A stretch of 64,000 bases of DNA from Oreohelix idahoensis. Lineage: Eukaryota > Mollusca > Gastropoda > Stylommatophora > Oreohelicidae. Within the stretch, counting starts at the first letter, position 1. Each line of letters opens with the position of its first letter. Below, piece after piece: positions 55,784 to 64,000 of the stretch. The stretch spans positions 62,001-126,000 of the forward strand of contig JAMPIV010018775.1 in NCBI GenBank assembly GCA_024509875.1, written 5' to 3'. The translations under genes were made by a program, and so were the position numbers. The notes below the pieces were generated by a model. That model worked only from the letters and a program-made list of their open reading frames with translations. It made no database searches and was not told the origin of the DNA.

Positions 55784-56104
55784 CTGTAATGAAGAAAAAG
55801 GGGCACAACATCACAACAATAATATATCCTGCCAGTTAATCTGAATGATAATAAACAACGACAATTTAATTCAACAGCCATCTTCGGCTCCAGACTATTC
55901 ATTGCAGCCCCATGACTGCACACACAAAAAATAAATTTAAAAAATTATAATTAAATAAAAATCACATTAAAACAAAAATAATTCACTATTTCAACAACAG
56001 CCGCGTGAAGCAAATGGGGATGTTATGAGGACACTAAGAGTGATTAGGACTGCTAGGCATCCACCATGAAAGGGAGACTAATATAAGGTTGTGCTCACAT
56101 TGCA

Positions 56105-56905
56105 CTACTAGCACATACACATCAACACATCCAGGAAAAAACGAATAGACTTAATAAGTATAGCCAGCAGGTGGGCTTGAACATCAACCTAAAGAAGACA
56201 GAGGTCATGACGCTCAATGTGAGCAACCCTGAGCCCATATCAGTAAGGAATCAGCAACTGGAACAGACAGATGCCCTTACATACCTAGGATGCATAGTAA
56301 CACCAGACGGCGGAGCAAGCAAAGACATCAACAACAGAATGAACAAAGCAAGAACAGCCTTTTTTAGTCTAAACAACATCTGGAAGTCCTCTCAGTACAG
56401 CACAAAATTAGGATTATATCAGAGCTGTGTGCTTTCTGTGCTTCTCTATGGCGTGGAGAGCTGGAGAGTTACAGAGAAGGAAATGTCGAAATTGTCCTCT
56501 TTTCACACAACATGCCTAAGAAAAATTCTCCGAATCTTTTGGCCGAATACCATCACCAACCAAGATCTGCTTACTCGGAGCAAGCAAGAGGACATGCACA
56601 CCATCATAGCTGGCAGACGCTGGAGCTGGGTTGGCCATGTCCTCAGAAGAGACCCCGATGCCATCACAAGAACAGCTATGCTATGGACCCCTGAAGGAAA
56701 ACGAAAGAGAGGCCAACCAAAAACAACTTGGCGGAGGACTGTGGAGGCTGAGATGCAAAGAATGAACCAGAGTTGGGGCACTGTACGAAGGATGGCCGCT
56801 GACCGAGCAAAGTGGAATCAATTTGTTGTTGCCCTACAAGACGCCACCAGGCGTAATGGCCACTGACTGCTTTGACGGTCGGTGGCTAAGGATCAAAGAA
56901 GAAAG
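56105..56905 (+). pseudogene. LINE-A 3' fragment with open 231-codon frame
   Basis: 5'-truncated LINE-A. The frame 56171-56866 is open: GLNINLKKTEVMTLNVSNPE, YLGCIVTPDGGASKDIN, LYGVESWRVTEKEMS, GRRWSWVGHVLRRDPDAITR and ending ATRRNGH. It differs from the intact ORF at only a few positions. The element ends 'ggctaaggatcaaagaagaa' + 'agaagaag'. The first 65 bases read the preceding helix (HQHIQEKTNRLNKYS) with one indel. It lacks the endonuclease and RT active site, so it is non-functional. Confidence 0.85.
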
Positions 56906-57089
56906 AAGAAGACACAAACCTCCACATGTAAAAATGTGCTACAGAAACCACTGCTACAACAGTACATGAATGCTTTGATGCAGGCTTCCTGCAAGGTGAA
57001 GCTGTAGTGATGGTTCCATACAGAGAGTGAAGGAACAAAAGTGATACAATACTGTTTTGATTATAATAAGACAATAAGATTGTGTGTCA

Positions 57090-57630
57090 TCAGTACGCTT
57101 CTATAAGGCAGCGAGGCATGGACAACCTACGCTAAGCAAAAAAAGATAATATCTTCATTCTACGATGTCTACGTCACATCCTTGGTATTTCGTGGAAGGA
57201 CAAATGTTGGGTGCTGTCACATGCTGGCCTTCAAAGCATGTATACACTGCTGAGACAGAGCAGACTAAGCTGGCTTGGCCATGTCCACTGCATGGAAGAT
57301 GGTCGCATCCCTAAAGATATCTTCTACGGACAACTGGCAGACGGCAAAAGAACAGGTGGGCGACCGCAGCTGAGGTTCAAAGATGTAAGCAAGAGAGACA
57401 TGAGGGCACTGGACATAAATCCAGCAGCCTGGGAGGATGAAGCTGCCAATCGCACCAAGTGGCGATGCTCTCTACAGCGCCACCTCAGATTAGGTGAAAA
57501 GATGCTGTAACAACAAGCAGAAAAGAAAAGAACACATCGAAAGGAACACCAGGAAAATAAGCAGCAGAGGGCTGTCATCTTAGGGGCACATTCCCATTGT
57601 CAGTTATGACTGAAGGGGCTTTTATCATTA
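57090..57630 (+). pseudogene. LINE-F C-terminal fragment
   Basis: YGSEAWTTYAKQ-like start near 57100, then QSRLSWLGHVHCMEDGRIPK, DIFYGQLADGKRTGGRPQLR, FKDVSKRDMRALDINPAAWE, and stop at 57508. This is the post-RT tail typical of another RTE-like LINE family. The 3' UTR ends 'gttatgactgaaggggcttt' with an AT-rich tail; the same terminus occurs at 10090-10170. Confidence 0.7.
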
Positions 57631-57679
57631 TATATAAGATTTTGCAAGAATTACCATTAGGAGTGGAACACAGAATAAA

Positions 57680-57905
57680 TATGTGATTTAAATAAATTGG
57701 GATTGACCATCAGCACTGAGAAGACAAAACTTATAATTAGTGCTACAGGTGAGAAGCCAATATTGAGGATAATAAACACAAATATACTGAGACAAGTGAA
57801 AATTTACTCATATTGTTGTTGCACATTAACAGGGGATGGAAAACATGAAACAGAAGTCAAGGGAATAGGAATGGTTAAACTAACACTGGACAACATATAT
57901 AAATA
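57680..57905 (+). pseudogene. LINE-D fragment left of MS7
   Basis: GLTISTEKTKLIISATGEKP, ILRQVKIYSYCCCTLTGDGK and HETEVKGIGMVKLTLDN parallel GLDINIEKTKTMIIS ... GRCETEIKKRIGMAKATFNN at 46560-46780. It is more diverged than the other LINE-D copy. Confidence 0.65.
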
Positions 57906-58205
57906 TGGTGATCTTGTAATCAGTTCCACACAGGCGATCTTGTCATCAGTTCCACATTAGTGAATCGTGTCACCAGTTCCACATTAGTGATCTTGTCATC
58001 CGTTCCACATCAGTGATCTTGTCATCAGTTCCACATTAGTGATCTTGTCATCCGTTCCACATTAGTGATCTTGTCATCAGTTCCACATTAGTGATCTTGT
58101 CGTCAGTTCCACATTAGTGATCTTGTCATCCATTCCACATTAGTGATCTTGTCATCAGTTCCACATTAGTGATCTTGTCATCAGTTCCACATTAGTGATC
58201 TGGTC
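57906..58205. repeat. Minisatellite MS7, 26-bp unit, about 11 copies
   Basis: The unit is 'gtgatcttgtcatcagttcc' + 'acatta', an evident relative of the MS1 unit. Right of it is a minus-strand LINE-C copy, so the array again sits at the TNVELMTR point of LINE-C. Confidence 0.95.
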
Positions 58206-58655
58206 ATACCACTTCAATCTTTCTATTTTACGTCAGCACACATTTATGGACAGTCTGTAACTTCCTCTGTGTGTGTGTGTGTGTTTTTTTTTTTGCTCTC
58301 CGTGATTCAGAGCCAAAGAATATGACCGACTTGACATGACAGTTGAAGATTCTGATTTTTGCGTTGGACTTGATTTCTTCTGATTTCCACATTTCTCTCA
58401 ATGCATTGAAAGCTGTTCTTACCCTTTATATTCTTATTTTGATATCACTGATCCTCCAACTTTGTCTACATTACTGCCAAGACATATGTAACAATCCTAC
58501 ACCCGACAGGTGTATTCCTTCACATACAATATAAATTTTGTTACTGTTTCAGTTATTTCTCATTATCTTTGTCTTTCCCCTGTGCATTTTCAGATCCAAA
58601 TGCTGTGACCTCTCATCGAGTATTTTCATCAAATATGAACAGTCATCCAAAGTAA
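58206..58655 (-). pseudogene. LINE-C fragment right of MS7
   Basis: On the minus strand it follows the same order as LINE-C at 53990-54360: 'gattcagagccaaagaatat' for SVLLYGSE, 'gttgaagattctgatttttg' for NTKIRIFNS, and 'gctttcaatgcattgag' for the ALNAL/ALGYI region. An inserted run of T and CA sits near 58270-58295. Confidence 0.65.
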
Positions 58656-58670
58656 TTAATTCATATAGGC

Positions 58671-59155
<485 letters not shown>

Positions 59156-59159
59156 ATAT

Positions 59160-59290
59160 ATATCATCAGCTGCCATCTCCACAAAGAAGGTCGAATGTAA
59201 CGAACCACCAATGTTTTCTGTCTCTTGTCTTGATCGTGCACTCTGTAAGACTCTTCCCTGCCCATCTCTTGATGTTATCTTCCCACTTAT
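59160..59290 (-). pseudogene. LINE-D terminal fragment
   Basis: Minus strand: 'agatggg', 'gaagagtcttacagagtgca' and 'cgatcaagacaagagacaga' in the order of the LINE-D end at 47140-47240. It includes one unexpanded copy of the MS4 33-bp segment. Confidence 0.7.
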
Positions 59291-59860
59291 AGCTTATACT
59301 TATATATATATATTCACACAAACAAACATACACGTATACAAATAATTATGATTATGCTATCAACCAATCTAAACTGTCTGCACAAGAATACAAATTTATG
59401 CATTAAGATTAAGGTGAAACACCTATGATTTACACATTTTTGCAGTTTAACTCCGTAAAGTCCAAGAGCTTTCACAATGGAACACTAAATCTTATACTTT
59501 TACTTCAACCTCTTGTCAAGAAATATTTCTACTTTGTAGCACTGAATACATAGGCAATGATTTCAGCATGAAGCCCAGTCTCCATCGTCATTTTACACAT
59601 CGAGTGAATAATCCTTCTTCTTTCCAAAAAAGCCAAGAAGGTTTTCTTTAAAATTTTATGAAAGTATCATAGAATTAAATATGATGGGTCATATATCGGC
59701 TGTTGGGCCTTAAGAAATTCAATGTACCCTTTTGACACCCTTTCTGTGAGAAAGTATATTAAAAAATGAACTGATACACGTCAAATCAACATTTATTTAT
59801 GAACGATGAGCTAATTCTTCCAGGCTTTCTTATATAAAACATGACATGACTATTCTCGCT
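59291..59860. other. No gene seen; AT-rich
   Basis: Unassigned. Confidence 0.4.
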
Positions 59861-59864
59861 GAAT

Positions 59865-60372
59865 TCATGGATAAGTTTACACATTTATTGTCTACTTCAG
59901 TCTACTTGGTCAACATTCATGGATAAGTTTACACATTTACTGTCTACTTCAGTCTACTTGGTCAACATTCATGATAAAAATTATACATTTATTGTCTACT
60001 TCAGTCTACTTGGTCAACATTCATGACAAGATTACACTTTCTACTTCAGTCTATTTGGTCAACATTCATGATAAGTTTACACTGACTACTTCAGTCTATT
60101 TGAAAAACATTCATGATAAGTTTACACCATGTTCTTCAGTCTATTTGGTCAACATTCATGATAAGTTTACACCGTCTACTTCAGTCTATTTGGTCAACAT
60201 TCATGACAAGATTACACTGTCTACTTCAGCCTACTTGGTCAACATCCATGACAAGATTACAACATTTACTTCAGTCTACTTGGTCAACATTCATGACAAG
60301 ATTACACTGTCTACTTCAGTTTACTTGGTCAACATTCATGATAAGATTACACTGTCTACTTCAGTCTAATTG
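59865..60372. repeat. Minisatellite MS8, 45-bp unit, about 11 copies
   Basis: The unit is 'ttcatgataagtttacaccg' + 'tctacttcagtctatttggt' + 'caaca', with 'gacaagatt' variants. Being 15 codons without stops it yields a spurious periodic ORF (VYLVNIHDK). Confidence 0.95.
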
Positions 60373-60778
60373 AATCAAACCATTCTTCATAATAAACTGC
60401 AACAAAGTTCAAACATTTAACTTAACTACTTTGATTTACGTCTTTTATGATTTGCTATTAATCATAACATCTAAGAAATAACACAACTTCATCAGTAACC
60501 GTGCTATGTCTGTATTAGTTTTCTTCCAGATGCTGGAAGTTCCATCCTCGTATTAAAGAACACCTTCAAAAACTGTTTACTATAGGGTGACTGACAAGTG
60601 ACTTCCTGTCTTAGATCTTCACTTGTGCCTACTAGATTTGCATGAAACAAATGTCAGAACAATAACTACCACTGGCTTGACTTGACAAAAAGCTTATTTT
60701 TTTTTTTGTCAGAAACAAAAAAAAACTAAAATGATTAATGTGATGTTACAAGAGAGAGCAAAACGTACGGCCCGCTAT
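60373..60778. other. No gene seen; contains a lone TIR-like end at 60592
   Basis: 'agggtgactgacaagtgact' at 60592 resembles the left end of the TIR element at 25553. The rest is unassigned. Confidence 0.4.
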
Positions 60779-60788
60779 GAAATCATTT

Positions 60789-61304
60789 TTTACTTACTTA
60801 GTCGTTCCCCTTCTACCGTGAGGTGTAGAGGTTTGGAAGAGAGAGTGCCAGACTATCCTATCAGCTGTCTTCCTCCTGGCCTGGTTCCATTCTAGTCCTC
60901 AGTCCTTCAAAGATTGTCTAATGTTGTCCTCCCAGCGGACTCTGGGTCGTCCTGGGTGTCTGGATCCCTGGCTCTTTGTTTCCAATCCTTGTCGTGGTAG
61001 CCGATCTTCTCCCATTCTGCAGACATGGCCAAACCATCTTAGTTGGGACTGTTCTACTTGGGTCTGCAGAGGGTGGGATTTTAGGCCTTGACGTATCGTC
61101 TGGTTGCTGACCATGTCTCTTCTTGTTACTTCAACCACCTTCCTCAGATACCTCATTTCTGAGGTTTGGATCTGGCTTTTGTGGGTTGTAGTCATTGCCC
61201 ATGACTTGCATCCATATGTCAAGACTGGGACACAGGTGGAGTGGTATACAGCCATCTTCATTTTCTTACCAACCTCTCTCTTGCTGAGGAATCCTCGATT
61301 TATG
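60789..61304 (-). mobile_element. LINE-B, 5'-truncated copy with target duplication
   Basis: It carries the complete LINE-B 3' end (left) and the C-terminal coding part. On the minus strand: NRGFLSKREVGKKMKMAVYH, YGCKSWAMTTTHKSQ, VTRRDMVSNQTIRQGLKSHP, LRWFGHVCRMGEDRLPRQGL and HPGRPRVRWEDNIRQSLKD. The frame is open over 146 codons but lacks endonuclease and RT core. 'gaaatcat' at 60779-60786 and 61305-61312 is the target duplication. Confidence 0.9.
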
Positions 61305-61554
61305 GAAATCATACGTTGAACATACCACATGTCACACAAAGCTGTAATGTCAATGTGACATCGTATTTGATGTAATAAAATGGCAGTTTTATTTATTGTG
61401 GCCCTTGTTTCATATAAATTAGTTGGAGTGGAGTGAAGAAATCATTTAAAACTAAGAAGTGATTTTTCAATCAACAAGTATGCATATATATTTGTGTTAA
61501 TAAGGAATAAAAGCAGCTGTATATGACCCAAAAATAAAACCCACACACTATTTC

Positions 61555-61655
61555 TGTCACTAAATGTCCATGTCACTAACTCTCCATGTCACCAAATTTC
61601 CATGCCACTAAATTTCCATGTCACCCAAATTTCTGTGTCACCCAAATTTCCATGA
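61555..61655. repeat. Minisatellite MS9, 18-bp unit, 5-6 copies
   Basis: Imperfect repeats of 'ccatgtcactaaatttcc' with variants ('cacccaaatttc', 'actaactctc'). Confidence 0.85.
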
Positions 61656-62465
61656 GTTCTTCCAACAATAACAGTTTACTTTCCCCCATAAGGTTAGTTT
61701 TCAATGCACTGAATAACCAACATTGGCAACTATAAATTGAAAAAATGGGCAATAAATTCATCAAGTACAAGCAAGAGTTTACAGCAGTTATAAAAATTGT
61801 GTAAATAAATTCGTTAAACTGATGGTGCAACATATAAACAAATGAAAATACACAAAATATACCAGCAACTGACAAAGCAAGCTATATACACAATTTGTGT
61901 GCGGGGAGGCACTATATGCTTATATTTAAGGGGAGAAAACCCACACCACGTTCAGAAATGCCAAGGCAAAATAAAACATTATGGTATGTTGACACTGGCT
62001 GAAATGTAGGCTTTTAATTCTGTCCAAATTGTTTATTCTATCTGCTGGCTTTCACAGACAAAATATATGCAAAATAAGTGGAACGTTTCAGATCATAACT
62101 GGAGACTTTCATGAACAAGATCAACAAAACTGGATCTACAACATCCTAGGCAGGATGGAACGCGACTGGACTTACAAAATCCTGAACAGAAATTTAAGAC
62201 TTGATTTACTTAATCCTGGACAGCTTGTGACCAATTGTCAACAACAAAAATTTGGTAATCAGAACTTGCAAGAGCTAAGAAAAGCCAGAATGAAACACAG
62301 ACAGATAGACAACAACAAACAATAATAAAAAAAAGAAAGGACACTGAAAAAATTAGAGGCATCTAAACCCTGATCCCCTCCCCCCAACTGCACTGAAGAC
62401 ACATTGTTTAAAACAAAATAAAAAGCAAACCACACATACAAAAAGACTTTGTAATGATTCCAGTA
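61656..62465. other. No gene seen
   Basis: Unassigned. Frames at 62029-62325 (+) and 61621-61875 (-) have no recognisable motifs. Confidence 0.4.
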
Positions 62466-62469
62466 TTAA

Positions 62470-62880
62470 AATCTAGGTTCCCAACTTTTTTTTCAGTCCA
62501 CGCACCCCCTTGACTTTTGATAAACCTTCCTGTACCCTCTATTCAATACAAGAGGAAATCAATTCTAGAGTTAACCATGCGTATGCACATAAGATCAATA
62601 AAAAGAATAATTTATTTTTCATATAGAGAAATGTGTTTGCACATATATAACTTTTTAGTTATCATAAAGTTGTTAAATGTTTATCAGATTCAGACAAAAT
62701 AAATAAGTCTGATTCTGTTTCTTGTCAACTGACAATTTAATACTTGGTACAGTTTTTGAAAGAGATACCTGACTATCAAGTCATGCCTGCATTTTGTTTA
62801 TTTCTTTGGATATGACTGTACTTATCTACCAAATATACCTGCAAACCCCAGAGTTGGAACCCCTGCTCTACATTGAGAAC
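62470..62880. mobile_element. Non-autonomous hAT-like repeat, relative of 13950-14370
   Basis: Left 'taggttcccaactttttttt' and right 'gagttggaacccctgctct' form rough inverted ends of the CAGGGGTTCCCAA type. The interior shares 'gattctgtttcttgt' and 'cttggtacagtttttgaaag' with 14100-14160. The flanking duplication is not found. Confidence 0.45.
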
Positions 62881-62894
62881 CGACTACTGTAAAC

Positions 62895-63150
62895 TTAAGT
62901 AGCACAGTGGTTAGTGCACTGGCTTCCTAGATCTGTGGTCCACGGTTCGATCCGAAGTCGAGGTGGGATTTTTTATACCACAAACGGCTCCTGGGTCGAC
63001 CCAGCCCCAAGATCAACTCTGGGAAGGTTAAGGTGGCCGGCGTGATGCTGACCACATCACCCCTAGCGTGCCGATGGTCAAGAAAATATGGGCCTAACAC
63101 CATGTTTCCAATATGCCTCAATGGGCATGTAACGGGACCCTATACCTTTA
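62895..63150 (+). mobile_element. SINE-A, with repeated flank
   Basis: Head 'gcacagtggttagtgcactg', B box 'ggttcgatccg', body 'ctcctgggtcgacccagcc'. About 60 bases before it ('accaaatatacctgc' to 'gtaaacttaagt', 62830-62896) recur in diverged form after it ('accaaatatgccagc' to 'gtaaacttaagt', 63163-63220). This is far longer than a normal SINE target duplication. Confidence 0.75.
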
Positions 63151-63220
63151 CCATATAGTTTTTTTACCAAATATGCCAGCGTACCCCAGGGTTGACCCGA
63201 ACCAGCTACGGTAAACTTAA

Positions 63221-63955
63221 GTGCCATCTGTTCAATAAATCAACAATTAGACAGACAGGCGTTCATCCATGTGGGAAAGACACACAAAAAAGGAGAAGTT
63301 ACTTCAAGACTGTCAGCTCCGCTGCTCCACACCACAAAGGAAACTGACAGCATGGTCTTTAACAAACCCTCTGAGAGAGAAACTGTCATGACAGACGCCT
63401 GGGGCAGACCCCCAACTTTATGAGAGAAGCAGATGTGGTTATATGAGAGGGAATGAAGAAGAAACTTATAGTAGGCACTGGATAACAACTAATGTTTTGT
63501 GTCCAGTAAAATGCACTGCAGGATTGCTTATACTGTGGTCAGAAGTTGGACCCAAATTTTGCTGGCTGCCCCCTTCTCGTGTGCATCATATTTGAATTAA
63601 AGCTAAAAAAAATGTGAGTGTATTCTCAGCATCCAAAATATAAAATGTACTTACTTAAAAGTCATTCCTCTCCATTAAAGATGTACACGATTAAAATATA
63701 TTTCATGTACTTTCCGCTCATTCACATGTGATCACAGTTGTTTGCACTTACGCTAGACAGGATGAGCAAAATCTACTTCAGAGTAACGAAATCTGATACA
63801 GCAGGGACTCACTTTTAACATGGTGCCAAATTCTGGACCCTACCATCCGTGATATATCAGGTCTATAGTGCCATGTTTCAACCTTCCATTGCAACAATGC
63901 TTCAAACTCCCATAAATCAAATTCCTTTGAACACCTCAAGAAGAACAGAACTAGA
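63221..63955. other. No gene seen
   Basis: Unassigned. A plus-strand frame near 63255-63300 reads GVHPCGKDTQKRRSY, which is too short to classify. Confidence 0.35.
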
Positions 63956-63959
63956 ATGA

Positions 63960-64000
63960 CCCCCCCGCCCGCCCCCCCCCCGCCCCCCCCCCCCCCCCCC
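63960..64000 (+). repeat. Poly(C) tract at the window end
   Basis: About 40 bases of C with a few G. It may continue beyond the window or mark a contig edge. Like the G tract at 44739-44825 it could be an artefact. Confidence 0.85.

Noticed and set aside
59971..60369. 132-codon ORF with VYLVNIHDK repeats
   Set aside because: Translation of the 45-bp MS8 minisatellite.

Overview
This is an animal nuclear genome window, about 60-65% A+T, with spliced genes, tRNA-derived SINEs, several families of endonuclease-type LINEs, cut-and-paste DNA transposons and many minisatellites. The mix of RTE-like LINEs with hAT, mariner, piggyBac and Kolobok-like elements, and the lack of vertebrate Alu/L1 or of any prokaryotic feature, suggests an invertebrate. 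A mollusc or other lophotrochozoan is my guess, at low confidence.

One host gene is well supported. It lies on the minus strand and is read from right to left. Exons at 55728-55783, 54665-54919 (3' edge uncertain), 47941-51193 and 26790-27671 encode a large, mostly disordered protein: acidic/lysine-rich N-terminal half, Arg/Ser tract, Pro-Gly-Arg-Met repeats, Pro-rich tract, basic/acidic helix, and a Gln/Ala/Met-rich C-terminus. The last intron is 20.3 kb and is filled with transposons. I do not recognise an orthologue by name.

Layout. 0-7 kb: MITE and SINE copies, an internally deleted hAT element (3811-5042, 8-bp target duplication), and a LINE-C copy whose reading frame has blown up into a 1.3-kb minisatellite. 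7-14.5 kb: mostly unassigned AT-rich DNA with SINEs and LINE ends. 14.5-21.5 kb: LINE-A and LINE-D remnants with four large minisatellites (42, 28, 42 and 33-bp units). 21.8-25.5 kb: a degenerate LINE-E with endonuclease, reverse transcriptase and RNase H. 25.5-26.4 kb: a TIR element. 26.8-51.2 kb: the two large host exons and the intron between them. In the intron a LINE-B copy (9-bp target duplication) is split by a 10-kb piggyBac-type unit (TTAA). That unit holds a mariner (TA; 40-bp perfect terminal repeats), a second LINE-B, a young SINE-B (12-bp duplication, 41-base A tail) and a broken cysteine-rich gene of an unclassified multicopy family bracketed by repeats. Next to it is a full-length LINE-A (39941-43260, 13-bp duplication) with an intact 1012-residue ORF. 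51-64 kb: a Kolobok/Mutator-like element, upstream host exons, more LINE fragments and minisatellites.

Apart from the host exons nearly every protein-like segment is of mobile-element origin. LINE family names A-F, SINE A-D and minisatellite names MS1-MS9 are labels for this window only.
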